Source: an uncultured Eubacteriales bacterium
GTDB lineage: Bacteria > Bacillota > Clostridia > Christensenellales > Aristaeellaceae
NCBI GenBank assembly: GCA_902764285.1
Contig: CACWVN010000029.1
Span: forward strand, 1-45,599
Direction of reading: 5' to 3'
Length of the DNA stretch: 45,599 nt
Made by a program: the position numbers and the translations under genes. How positions within the stretch are numbered: position 1 is the stretch's first letter; each line of letters starts with the position of its first letter. Below the pieces are notes generated by a model, which made no database searches, had not been told where the DNA came from, and was given only the letters and a program-made list of their open reading frames with translations. Below are positions 9,233 through 17,083 of this stretch, piece after piece.

Positions 9233-9238
9233 AAAGGC

Positions 9239-11137
9239 TTATTTCGCGCCGATCTCCACGCCGTCCAGGTCTTCGGAATTGGTCAGCAGCACGGCCACGG
9301 TGTCGCTGTAGCCGGCGGCCTTGATCTTTTCGCGGCTGAAGCGGATCAGCGGCTGGCCGGCCTTCACCTGGTCGCCCTCGGCCACCAGGCACTCGAAGCC
9401 GTCGCCGTTCATGGCCACGGTGTCCACGCCCACGTGGATCAGCATCTCCATGCCGTTGGATTCGATGCCCACGGCATGGCGGCTCTCGGCCACGGAGGTG
9501 ATTTCGCCCTCAAAGGGCGCCACCACCACTTCCGCGGTGGGCTGGATGCCCACGCCCTGTCCCAGCACGCCGGAAGCGAAGGTATCGTCCGGGATGTCGG
9601 TGTAGGGGATCACGTTGCCTTCCACCGGCTGCAGCACCGCGCCGTTGGCACAGCGGATGACGGACACGGTGGGCGGCTGGATGGCCTCCGGCACGGGCGC
9701 GGCGGCCACGGGCGCGACCTTGGGCGTCTCTTCCTTCCAGATGATCCAAGTCAGCGCGAAGGCCACGCCGGCGGCGATGGCAAGTTCGATGATATACCCG
9801 ACGCGGTTGTTGATGGCGGGGATGCCGGGGATGCCGGTGACGCCGTAGGTGGTGGCGCCGAAGGCGACCTGCACGGCCTCGCCCGCGTCGTTCAGGATGG
9901 TGCCGTGCATCCACGTGGAGACCAGGGACGCCACCGCGCCGCCGATCATGCCGCAGATGAAGGGCTTCATGTAGCGGAAGTTGATACCGAAGATGGCCGG
10001 CTCGGTGATGCCCAGGGACGCGGACAGCGAGGAGGGCAGCGCCACGGACTTGGTCTTCTGGTTATGCGCCTTCACCGCCACAGCCAAGCAGGCGCCGAAC
10101 TGGGCGAAGTTGGCCGCGGAGGCGATGGGCATCCAGGTGTTGACGCCGGTGGAGGATATCATGCCGGCCTCGATGACGTTGTACATGTGGTGCAGGCCCA
10201 TGACCACGGTCCAGGGATAGATCGCGCCCATGATGGCCGCGCCGATGCCATGGCCCACGGTGATCAGCCACTTCGCGCCGGTCAGCACCCAGTTCTCGAA
10301 CACGGAGAACACCGGGCCGATGATGGTGAAGGTGACGAACGCGGTGACCAGCACGGTGCACAGCGGCGTGACGAACAGGTCGATGACCTCCGGCACTTTC
10401 TTATGCAGCCATTTTTCCACCGTACTCATCAACAGGACGGCCAGTATGACCGGTATGACGTGGCCCTGGTAGCCGACCTGCTGCACCTTGAAGAATAACA
10501 GATGCCAGGTTGGGATCTCTCCTGCGGCGTAGTTGCCCACGTTCCAGGCGTTGATCAGCCCGGGGTGGACCATCATCATGCCGATGACGGCGCCGAGGAA
10601 CAGGTTGCCGCCGAACACGCGGGCCGAGGAAATGGCCACCAGGATCGGCAGGAACGTGAACGCGGTGTTGGACACCATGTCCAGGAACTGATACCAGCTG
10701 CTGTCCTTGATGCCGACGCCGAAGAAGCTGGGCAGCGCGCCCACGATGCCCATCAGCAGACCGGAGGCCACGATGGCGGGCAGGATGGGTACGAACACGT
10801 CGCCCGGGGTCTTCAGGATCTTCTTCCACAGCGGCATGCGGCTGGCCGCGGCGGCCTTCACGTCGGCCTTGCTGGCCGCGGAAGCGCCCGTGACGGACAG
10901 GAACTCGTCGTAGACCTTGTTGACGGTGCCGGTGCCGATGATCAGCTGCAGCTGACCGTTGGATTCGAACATGCCCTTGACGCCGTCGATGTTCTCCAAT
11001 ACTTCCTTGTTGACCTTGCTGTTGTCAGCGATGACCAGCCTCAGGCGGGTCGCGCAGTGCGCAGCGCTGATGACGTTCGATCCGCCGCCGATATTTGCGG
11101 CGATCTGTTCAGCGCACTTGCGATAGTCCAGAGCCAT
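9239..11137 (-). CDS. PTS sugar permease EIIBCA (glucose superfamily, Bgl/Tre/Scr type)
   Basis: The protein has 632 residues with three fused PTS domains. EIIB comes first, with phospho-cysteine C28 in AAHCATRLRL. The EIIC membrane domain spans about 110-475 (for example PGDVFVPILPAIVASGLL, ITEPAIFGINFRYMKPF). A glucose-type EIIA ends the protein, with H568 in MLIHVGVDTV and the partner H554. B-C-A order is typical of beta-glucoside, sucrose and trehalose permeases; the substrate cannot be read from sequence and no matching hydrolase is adjacent. It imports and phosphorylates a sugar with phosphate from enzyme I and HPr. The ATG has an AGGGGGAGA ribosome site. A strong promoter with an internal palindrome lies upstream. 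Confidence 0.93.
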   Translation of the reverse strand: MALDYRKCAEQIAANIGGGSNVISAAHCATRLRLVIADNSKVNKEVLENIDGVKGMFESNGQLQLIIGTGTVNKVYDEFLSVTGASAASKADVKAAAASRMPLWKKILKTPGDVFVPILPAIVASGLLMGIVGALPSFFGVGIKDSSWYQFLDMVSNTAFTFLPILVAISSARVFGGNLFLGAVIGMMMVHPGLINAWNVGNYAAGEIPTWHLLFFKVQQVGYQGHVIPVILAVLLMSTVEKWLHKKVPEVIDLFVTPLCTVLVTAFVTFTIIGPVFSVFENWVLTGAKWLITVGHGIGAAIMGAIYPWTVVMGLHHMYNVIEAGMISSTGVNTWMPIASAANFAQFGACLAVAVKAHNQKTKSVALPSSLSASLGITEPAIFGINFRYMKPFICGMIGGAVASLVSTWMHGTILNDAGEAVQVAFGATTYGVTGIPGIPAINNRVGYIIELAIAAGVAFALTWIIWKEETPKVAPVAAAPVPEAIQPPTVSVIRCANGAVLQPVEGNVIPYTDIPDDTFASGVLGQGVGIQPTAEVVVAPFEGEITSVAESRHAVGIESNGMEMLIHVGVDTVAMNGDGFECLVAEGDQVKAGQPLIRFSREKIKAAGYSDTVAVLLTNSEDLDGVEIGAK

Positions 11138-11214
11138 TGGATCTCCCCCTCTTGCGTTTTCCTGGGCGTTCGGAGCCGGGAAAACCCCGTCCCGTCGGGC
11201 CTCAGCTTGATTTC

Positions 11215-11243
11215 ATTGTACACTACCCGCCGGGTTTAGTAAA
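11215..11243 (-). promoter_or_regulatory. Promoter of EIIBCA with internal palindrome
   Basis: On the minus strand TTTACT (11243-11238), a 17-bp spacer and TACAAT (11220-11215) form a good sigma-A promoter. The spacer contains the palindrome ACCCG-C-CGGGT (11225-11235), placed where a repressor or activator could act. The transcribed leader is about 75 nt. Confidence 0.7.
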
Positions 11244-11338
11244 GCAAAAGGTTAAAATTGTTTGCTTTTCGTAATAATTCACGGCCAAAACGCCCGCACG
11301 GGCGGGCCTGCGAGGCGTACGGGGCGGCGTTCCACGCG

Positions 11339-11366
11339 AAAAAACGGGAGGCCCTTCGGCCTCCCG
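11339..11366 (-). terminator. Terminator of the HPr-like gene
   Basis: A 9-bp stem (11345-11353 with 11358-11366) and a 4-nt loop are followed on the minus strand by six T (11344-11339). A second, T-less hairpin lies at about 11423-11440. Confidence 0.85.
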
Positions 11367-11464
11367 GATCTGTATATGTTTTAAGCGGCGCTGTTGTACC
11401 GAGCGCGATTCAGCTTCAGCGGAAGGGCTTCGGCCCTCCGGTTCTCAGGGGTGATCATGTTCCC

Positions 11465-11725
11465 TTATGCGCAGCGGGTCTTCGCTTCGCTCAGGGAGTA
11501 GAAAAAGTGCATCATATAGCCTTCGTCGGCGGGGTTCATGCAGAAAATCTCGTACTGGTCGCCGTGGTCCTTGCACAGCTCGCCGATGGCGACATAGCGC
11601 GAAAGCACGCTCTTCAGGTTGAACTCCTCGCGCCCGTCCACGGAACGCAGCAGCACGTCGTCGCGGCAATGGTCGACGGCCTCGATCAGGTTGTCAATGT
11701 CCTTTGCATTTTTCAGCAGCATCAT
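11465..11725 (-). CDS. Small HPr-like protein without the active histidine
   Basis: The protein has 86 residues from the ATG at 11725, with AGAAAGGAAG upstream. The frame extends to 11857 but that part lacks any family pattern. Residues about 22-60 (DDVLLRSVDGREEFNLKSVL) resemble the second half of HPr, where a strand is followed by the VNxKSIMxxxxLG helix and a further strand. The first HPr segment with the phosphorylated His (GLHARP) is absent. I infer an HPr-fold relative that may act as a regulator and not a phosphocarrier. It sits between a PTS permease and a PucR-type regulator and has its own terminator. The fold assignment is by eye; it could be an unrelated small protein. Confidence 0.55.
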   Translation of the reverse strand: MMLLKNAKDIDNLIEAVDHCRDDVLLRSVDGREEFNLKSVLSRYVAIGELCKDHGDQYEIFCMNPADEGYMMHFFYSLSEAKTRCA

Positions 11726-11797
11726 GTTATCCGCTTCCTTTCTGGGTGGATTGCGCCGCTTCCTTGCTCGGTACGATGGCATTTTACCCGAAACCGC

Positions 11798-11826
11798 TTG
11801 ATTTTGCACCATGCCGCGGGTATAAT
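11798..11826 (+). promoter_or_regulatory. Sigma-A promoter of the PucR-type regulator
   Basis: TTGATT (11798-11803), a 17-bp spacer and a perfect TATAAT (11821-11826) give a strong promoter match 43 bp ahead of the ATG at 11869. Confidence 0.8.
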
Positions 11827-11840
11827 AATGCCAGACGCAT

Positions 11841-11857
11841 TTGTGCGCTGCGCACAA
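11841..11857. promoter_or_regulatory. Palindrome at the regulator's transcription start
   Basis: TTGTGCG-CTG-CGCACAA is an inverted repeat with 7-bp arms about 15 bp downstream of the -10. It lies between the predicted start of transcription and the ribosome site (AAGGGGGAT), a usual place for a repressor or autoregulatory site. Confidence 0.5.
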
Positions 11858-11868
11858 GGGGGATTGGC

Positions 11869-13068
11869 ATGGATTTGCAGGCTTTTTTGGATGATTTTTT
11901 GCAGACGGACGACCTGGACAGGCTGGCCGCGGACATCCACGAGCTGCTGGGATGCCCGGTGATGATCGCCGACGCGGCCTTCCGCGTGCTGGCCTGGCAT
12001 CACTCGGGGAGCTTTGATGACGGGCCTTTTCAGGGTTCCATCGACCGCGGCCGCTTCAACCTGGAGATCAGCTCGTTCCTGCTGAACCACGACGGCCCGG
12101 ACGAAAACGGCGTGCAGTATGTGAAGCTGGAAAACAGCCCTTATCCGAGGCGGTTTTCATCGCTGCGCACAAACGGCGTACACGTGGGTTACCTGAACCT
12201 GGTGGACGTGAACGGCGCGCTGAAGGACGTGCCGGAGAAGACGCTGGTCACCATCGAATCGGCGCTGGCCAAGCAGCTGCGCTTCAAGGGCAGCCGGGAG
12301 AGCCTGCTGCTGACCACCGACGAGGCCGTGCTGATGCACCTGCTGCGGGGCAAGTTCGCCAGCGAGCCGCTGTTCCGGCTGCAGGCCGCGGCGGTGGGCC
12401 TGGCGAACTTCGCGCCGGCGCGGCTGGCGCTGGTGAACGTGGAGCTGTTCCACAGCAAAAACTGGTCGGACAACGCGCTGCGCGCCGCCATCACCGAGCT
12501 GCTGCCCGGCTCCCGGTCGCTGATCTACGAGGGCAACATCCTGCTGCTGGTGCACGGCGAGCCGGACATCGCGCCGCTGCGGGTCATCGCCCGGCGGTTC
12601 AATCTGCGCATCGTGGTGTCGTCGCGGTTCAAGAACCTGTACGACCTGCCGCGCATCCACGCCGCCGCCGGCGAGGTGATGGAATTTCTGCTGCCGCTGT
12701 CGCGCAAGCCCTTTGCCGTCAGCACCGGGCCCTTCGGCACGCTGATGCAGCTGCGGCACCTGGCGCCCCGGGGCGACCTGGTGCTGCCCGAAGTGCGCGC
12801 GCTGGCCGAGCGCGACGCCGCCGACCAGACGAATTACTGCCTGACGCTGTACACCTACCTGTGCTGCCACCATTCGCTGCAGGAGACCTGCGCCGCCCTG
12901 TACGCCCACCGCAACACCGTGCTGTACCGCGTGCGCCGCATGAAGCAGGATTTCGGCATTCCGCTGGACGACCCGAAGAAGCACCTGACGCTGGTGCTGT
13001 CCTCGGCGCTGATGCTGCTGGAGGCCGGCGAGGACCGGATGTTCGTGGAGGAGATGTGGATCGAATGA
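11869..13068 (+). CDS. PucR/CdaR-type transcriptional regulator
   Basis: The protein has 399 residues from the ATG at 11869, chosen for its AAGGGGGAT ribosome site and because the open frame upstream has no family features. The N-terminal half (about 1-160) looks like a sensory domain (CPVMIADAAFRVLAW). The C-terminus is the PucR-type helix-turn-helix (about 325-380), with SLQETCAALYAHRNTVLYRV and RMKQDFGIPLDD, a signature of PucR/CdaR regulators. These usually activate catabolic or transport genes in response to small molecules. It is divergent from the HPr-like/EIIBCA/ptsI cluster, which is the most likely target. A palindrome at its own promoter suggests autoregulation. Confidence 0.85.
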   Translation: MDLQAFLDDFLQTDDLDRLAADIHELLGCPVMIADAAFRVLAWHHSGSFDDGPFQGSIDRGRFNLEISSFLLNHDGPDENGVQYVKLENSPYPRRFSSLRTNGVHVGYLNLVDVNGALKDVPEKTLVTIESALAKQLRFKGSRESLLLTTDEAVLMHLLRGKFASEPLFRLQAAAVGLANFAPARLALVNVELFHSKNWSDNALRAAITELLPGSRSLIYEGNILLLVHGEPDIAPLRVIARRFNLRIVVSSRFKNLYDLPRIHAAAGEVMEFLLPLSRKPFAVSTGPFGTLMQLRHLAPRGDLVLPEVRALAERDAADQTNYCLTLYTYLCCHHSLQETCAALYAHRNTVLYRVRRMKQDFGIPLDDPKKHLTLVLSSALMLLEAGEDRMFVEEMWIE

Positions 13069-13070
13069 CG

Positions 13071-13102
13071 CAAGGGGCGCGGCTTTTCGGCCGCGCCCCT
13101 TG
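13071..13102. terminator. Stem-loop after the PucR-type gene
   Basis: A perfect 13-bp stem (13071-13083 with 13090-13102) with loop TTTTCG starts two bases after the stop codon. It has no T-run of its own; the next structure (13106-13184) ends in six T. Confidence 0.65.
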
Positions 13103-13105
13103 TCG

Positions 13106-13184
13106 AGTGAGGAGTAAAAGTTAGTTTCCCCGCCTGCGGGTCTCTTCATCTCAACTCTTAACTCTAATCGTTCCTCACTTTTTT
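13106..13184 (+). repeat. Heptamer-repeat spacer ending in a T-run
   Basis: AGTGAGGA (13106-13113) pairs with TCCTCACT (13172-13179), followed by a T-run to 13184, so it may terminate rightward transcription between converging genes. Inside, on the minus strand, AGAGTTA and AGAGTTG follow each other (about 13151-13167); the left arm shows GAGTGAG-GAGTAAA. The seven-base period is shared with 30194-30229, 33634-33660 and 38384-38418. Confidence 0.6.
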
Positions 13185-13185
13185 C

Positions 13186-14787
13186 TTACCCCTTCACGCC
13201 GCCGGCGGTCAGACCCGCGGCCAGGTGCTTTTCGATGCACATGAACAGGATCACCACCGGCACCGTCGCCACCAGCGCGGCGGCGAACAGGTACTGCCAT
13301 TCGATCATGTTGAAGGAAGAGAACTGGGTGATGCCCACGGTGATGGGCTTGTTGGCGGCGGTGGAGATCAGCACCGTGGAGATGGTGTATTCGTTCCAGG
13401 CGTTGATGAACACGAAGATCAGCGTGGTCACGATGCCCGGCGCCGCCATGGGCAGCAGCACCCGCAGCATGGCGGTGACGGTGTTGCAGCCGTCGATGTG
13501 GGCGGCCTGCTCCATCTCCGAGGAAATGGACACGAACGTGCCCCTCAGCAGCCAGATGGCGAAAGCCTGGTTGAAGGCGGCGTTGATCAGCATCAGCCCC
13601 AGCACCGAATCGTTCAGGTGCAGCGCGTTCATCAGCCGGCTGATGCCCACCAGCAGCACCACCGGGGAAAACATCTGGCTCATGATCACGAAGCCCAAAA
13701 ACGCCTTCTTGCCGCGGAACCGCATGCGCGCCATGGCGTAGGCCGCGGGGATGCCGCAGGCCAGGGCGATGATCGTCGCGCCCGTGGACAGCAGCAGCGA
13801 ATTCAGCAGATACCGCGGCACGCCGCGGTTGATGATGTCGCTGAGGTTGCTCCACACCCATTTGGTGGGCAGCAGGTACTGGAAATACATGTCCGTGGTC
13901 TCGGCGTTGCTGCGGAAGCCGGTGATGAACATCACGTAATAGGGATACAGGATCAGCGCGCACAGCGCGATGATGAACGCGTACAGCGCGCCGCGCTGCA
14001 GCGCGCGGCCGGGGCGTCCGTCGGCGGCGATAATGGCGCTGAACACGAACGCCGCCAGCAGCGCCATCAGCGCCCACAGCGGCCAGGCCGCCCGATAGCC
14101 GACGCCGCCCATCAGCTTCAGCACGTCCCCGCCGGCCGTGCCGCCGTACAGGAAGCCGTCCAGCTTTTCCAGCAGCGCCTCCACGCCGGGCCGGGGAAAC
14201 CCGTCCGCGGCCAGCTTGATCTGGCGGGAGAAATCCAGGTTGCAGCACATCATGAACACCGGGATCAGCCCCAGCGCCGCCAGTCCCAGCGCCCCGGCCA
14301 GCCGGCGGGGAACCCGCTTCGCGGCGGGCAGCGCCGGCCAGTCCACGTCCATCGCGCCGGCGAGCCCGGCGCCCAGCAGCGCCAGCGCCGCCAGCACGCA
14401 GATCAGCGCCGCCAGCAGCACCCTGCCGCAGCCCAGGCCAGACGCGATGAACTGCCAGCCGGTGCGCCGCATGGTTTCGCGCACCTCAAAGGCCACCATG
14501 CTGGTCTTTTCGCCCTTGGAATTGGTGCGCTCGGTGACGGTCTCGATGATCTCGGGCGCTGCGCCGGTTTGGGCGGCGCGCTCGGCGGCGGCCGCCTCCA
14601 CTTCGGCGCGGGCGGCCTGGTATTTCTCATCGCCCACGAAGGTGTTGCCGGATTTCTTCGAAAACACCGTGGCGGAAAATTCATAGATCGGAAGGCTCAG
14701 CGCGGCGACGAACAGCGCCGCCGCCAGCAGCGCGGCGAACAGCGCGCGCAGGTTCGCGCGGCGCACCGCATCAGGCGTCATCGGCAT
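13186..14787 (-). CDS. Sugar ABC importer permease, MalG-type, with long N-terminal extension
   Basis: The protein has 533 residues, about 250 more than a normal MalG-type permease. The C-terminal 280 residues are the standard inner-membrane subunit, with the EAA loop EQAAHIDGCNTVTAMLRVLL that contacts the ATPase. The N-terminal extension has a membrane segment (about 14-34), an external stretch rich in Ala and Glu (about 40-110) and three to four further hydrophobic segments (about 118-145, 165-187, 230-255). It lies 3 bp after the partner permease gene, so the two are translationally coupled. No ATPase gene is nearby; many Clostridia use a shared MsmK-type ATPase. Substrate unknown. Confidence 0.88.
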   Translation of the reverse strand: MPMTPDAVRRANLRALFAALLAAALFVAALSLPIYEFSATVFSKKSGNTFVGDEKYQAARAEVEAAAAERAAQTGAAPEIIETVTERTNSKGEKTSMVAFEVRETMRRTGWQFIASGLGCGRVLLAALICVLAALALLGAGLAGAMDVDWPALPAAKRVPRRLAGALGLAALGLIPVFMMCCNLDFSRQIKLAADGFPRPGVEALLEKLDGFLYGGTAGGDVLKLMGGVGYRAAWPLWALMALLAAFVFSAIIAADGRPGRALQRGALYAFIIALCALILYPYYVMFITGFRSNAETTDMYFQYLLPTKWVWSNLSDIINRGVPRYLLNSLLLSTGATIIALACGIPAAYAMARMRFRGKKAFLGFVIMSQMFSPVVLLVGISRLMNALHLNDSVLGLMLINAAFNQAFAIWLLRGTFVSISSEMEQAAHIDGCNTVTAMLRVLLPMAAPGIVTTLIFVFINAWNEYTISTVLISTAANKPITVGITQFSSFNMIEWQYLFAAALVATVPVVILFMCIEKHLAAGLTAGGVKG

Positions 14788-14790
14788 GCT

Positions 14791-15675
14791 TCATCGCTCC
14801 TCCTTCCGCATGGAGATGACCATGTAGGCCCCGGCGCAAACGCACAGTATCGCGAAGCCGATCACCGACATGGCCGTGGCCGCGCCCTTCTGGTTGTCGT
14901 AGAAGGCGCGCATGTACAGGAACGTGACCATCGTGTCGGTCTTGTTGGCCGGCGCGCCCTTGGTGATCGTATAGATGATGGGGAAGGAATTGAACACGTA
15001 GATGATGTTCAGCACCGTGCAGACCGTCAGCGACGGCCGCACCAGCGGGATCGTCACGTGGCGCAGCTTCTTCCAGAACCCGGCGCCGTCCACGGTGGCG
15101 GCCTCGTAGTAGGCCTCGTCGATGGACTGCAGCCCCGCCAGCACCGTGAACGCCACGAAGGGGATCGTGACGAAAATGCCCACGCCGCACTCCCAGGCGA
15201 ATTCGATCTGGTAGGTCGCGCGCCAGTTGACGGCGCCGCGCAGGATGCCCAGGTTCAGCAGCACGTTGTTCAGGTTGCCGTATTCGCCCTTGATGATGTA
15301 ATTCCACACCGAGGCCTGGATCACCAGCGACGTGGCCCACGGGAACACCACGATCGAGCGCGCGACCTTGCGGCCCAGGAATTTCTGGTTCAGCACCATG
15401 GCCGTGATGAAGCCCAGCAGCGTGCTCAGCCCCACCACCGACACCACCCACACCGCCGTGTTCATCATCACGGTGCCGAAGGCCGGGTCGCGGAACACCG
15501 CGCGGAAGTTCGCGAAGCTGTTCCACGAACCGACGATGCCCGCCTTGGAAATATCGCTCATCGACAGCTTGAACACGATGCCGATGGGAAACACCACGAA
15601 TATCGACATCAGCAGCAGGCTCGGCAGCAGCCACAGATAAGGCTCCCACTTGTGCCGGATCGGTATGCTGTTCAC
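14791..15675 (-). CDS. Sugar ABC importer permease, MalF/UgpA-type
   Basis: The protein has 294 residues from a GTG at 15675. This start is preferred over an ATG at 15708 because GGGGGAGG lies six bases ahead of the GTG and the family-like sequence (RHKWEPYLWLLPSLLLMSIF) starts there. Six membrane segments are visible, and the EAA loop reads YYEAATVDGAGFWKKLRHVT. It forms the membrane channel of a carbohydrate importer with the MalG-type subunit downstream and the binding protein upstream. Confidence 0.9.
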   Translation of the reverse strand: MNSIPIRHKWEPYLWLLPSLLLMSIFVVFPIGIVFKLSMSDISKAGIVGSWNSFANFRAVFRDPAFGTVMMNTAVWVVSVVGLSTLLGFITAMVLNQKFLGRKVARSIVVFPWATSLVIQASVWNYIIKGEYGNLNNVLLNLGILRGAVNWRATYQIEFAWECGVGIFVTIPFVAFTVLAGLQSIDEAYYEAATVDGAGFWKKLRHVTIPLVRPSLTVCTVLNIIYVFNSFPIIYTITKGAPANKTDTMVTFLYMRAFYDNQKGAATAMSVIGFAILCVCAGAYMVISMRKEER

Positions 15676-15710
15676 GGGCGCACCTCCCCCAATCATTGGT
15701 AAGCACACGT

Positions 15711-15740
15711 CAAAGGGTTCGGCAAAAGCCGAACCCTTTG
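15711..15740. promoter_or_regulatory. Intercistronic stem-loop between binding protein and permeases
   Basis: A perfect 13-bp stem (15711-15723 with 15728-15740) with a 4-nt loop fills the gap after the binding-protein stop. It lacks a T-run on the minus strand. Such hairpins in ABC operons commonly give more binding protein than permease by partial termination and message protection. Confidence 0.7.
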
Positions 15741-15754
15741 ATGGCTGTCAGCGT

Positions 15755-17014
15755 TTAGCCTTCCAGTTTCGCCTGCAGCTCGTCCAGCAGCGTGCGGACG
15801 TCGCCGCCGGTCAGAGCCTTCTGCTCGACATCGATGACGCCCTGCTTGGTGTCGTTCCACTTGGGATCGGCGGTCGGATAGAACTGGCAGCCGCCCAGCA
15901 CGTCCAGCCAGGCTTCGAAGGACGGATCGGATTCGACCAGCGCCGCGACGGAGCTGTTGACGGCGGGCAGGAAGCCCTCCATGGAGACCCAGCCGACGTA
16001 GTTCTCGGGATCGTAGAAGAACTTCAGGAACTTGCCGATGGCCTCGTTACGGGCGGCCTGGTCCGGATATTCATCGTCGCGGAAGGCCATCACGCGGTCC
16101 ATGACGCCGACGGAAGCGGGCGTCACGCCGTCGCCGTTCACGGGCAGCGGCGCGCTGACGTAGTTGACATTGTAATCCTTGTCGGCCAGGTAGGTGGGCA
16201 GCTGGTTGGGCGCGACCACCATCGCCAGTTTGCCGGCGCCGAACATATCCTGCAGGTCATAGCGGGTCTGGGTGGCCGGGTTGGGGTTGGTGTAGCCCTT
16301 GTTCACCAGGCCGATGGCAAACTCGATGGCTTCGACGTTCTTGTCGGTGTTCACGCACAGCTTGCCTTCCTCGTCCACGAAGCCGCCGCCGTTGTTCCAT
16401 ACGAAGTAGGCGAACGCGGCCTGGCCTTCGTCGGTGGTCATATCCATGCCGTAGGGATAAACTTCGCCGTCATAGAAATCGACGATGGCCTGGGAGACGT
16501 CTTCCAGCTCGGCCCAGGTCTTGGGGATCTCCACGCCGACTTCCGCCAGGATGTCGGTGTTGACCCACATGGCGCGGGCGGACGCCAGGTCCGGCACGGC
16601 CCACACGGTGCCGTCGATTACGGACTGTTCGATGAACTGCGGGAAGAAATCGCTGAACAGGTCCTCCGGGCAGTAATCGGACACGGGCAGCAGCAGGCCC
16701 TCGGCCGCATAATCCGCGAACACGTCGATGTTCAGGATGTCCGGGGCGTTATTGTTGGAAATGCGGGTGGAAACCTCGGTATACACGTCGTTCCAGGAGA
16801 CGACTTCCAGGTTCAGCTTGATGCCGGGGTTCTCGGCCTCGAACTTATCCACGAAATTCGTGCCGTTCATGCCGGTGCCCAGGAACCAGTCGTTGGTGTT
16901 GGGGCCGTACTGGCAGATGATGACGTCCAGCGTGATCTCGTCGCCCTCGGCGAAGGCGGCGCAGCAGCCGAGCGCCAGCAGCAGCGCCAGCAGCAGAGCA
17001 GTCAGTTTCTTCAT
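15755..17014 (-). CDS. Extracellular sugar-binding protein of ABC importer
   Basis: The protein has 419 residues with a clear signal peptide (MKKLTALLLALLLALGCCA) and a likely signal peptidase I site after AFA. A cysteine pair in the signal resembles a weak lipobox, so lipid anchoring is possible. The mature part is a family-1 solute-binding protein (YGPNTNDWFLGTGMNG, FEAENPGIKLNLEVVSWNDV, then a bilobed fold). It captures the substrate outside the cell and hands it to the two permeases encoded downstream. An AAGGAGGAT ribosome site and a strong promoter precede it. Confidence 0.92.
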   Translation of the reverse strand: MKKLTALLLALLLALGCCAAFAEGDEITLDVIICQYGPNTNDWFLGTGMNGTNFVDKFEAENPGIKLNLEVVSWNDVYTEVSTRISNNNAPDILNIDVFADYAAEGLLLPVSDYCPEDLFSDFFPQFIEQSVIDGTVWAVPDLASARAMWVNTDILAEVGVEIPKTWAELEDVSQAIVDFYDGEVYPYGMDMTTDEGQAAFAYFVWNNGGGFVDEEGKLCVNTDKNVEAIEFAIGLVNKGYTNPNPATQTRYDLQDMFGAGKLAMVVAPNQLPTYLADKDYNVNYVSAPLPVNGDGVTPASVGVMDRVMAFRDDEYPDQAARNEAIGKFLKFFYDPENYVGWVSMEGFLPAVNSSVAALVESDPSFEAWLDVLGGCQFYPTADPKWNDTKQGVIDVEQKALTGGDVRTLLDELQAKLEG

Positions 17015-17051
17015 GGGAAAATCCTCCTTGCGTGAATTTGATACCTCCGCT

Positions 17052-17080
17052 ATTATAGCATAAATCCCGCGTTATGTAAA
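17052..17080 (-). promoter_or_regulatory. Promoter of the sugar ABC operon
   Basis: On the minus strand TTTACA (17080-17075), a 17-bp spacer and TGC-TATAAT (extended -10 at 17060-17052) form one of the best promoters in the window. The -35 begins three bases after the spoIIE stop codon. Confidence 0.85.
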
Positions 17081-17083
17081 GGA

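Noticed and set aside
11138..11214. Riboswitch or antiterminator in the PTS leader
   Set aside because: The leader is short and I see no competing stem pair or known aptamer pattern.
11258..11962. 234-codon plus-strand frame between PTS and PucR genes
   Set aside because: It crosses a terminator, the minus-strand HPr-like gene and the start of the PucR-type gene in another frame.
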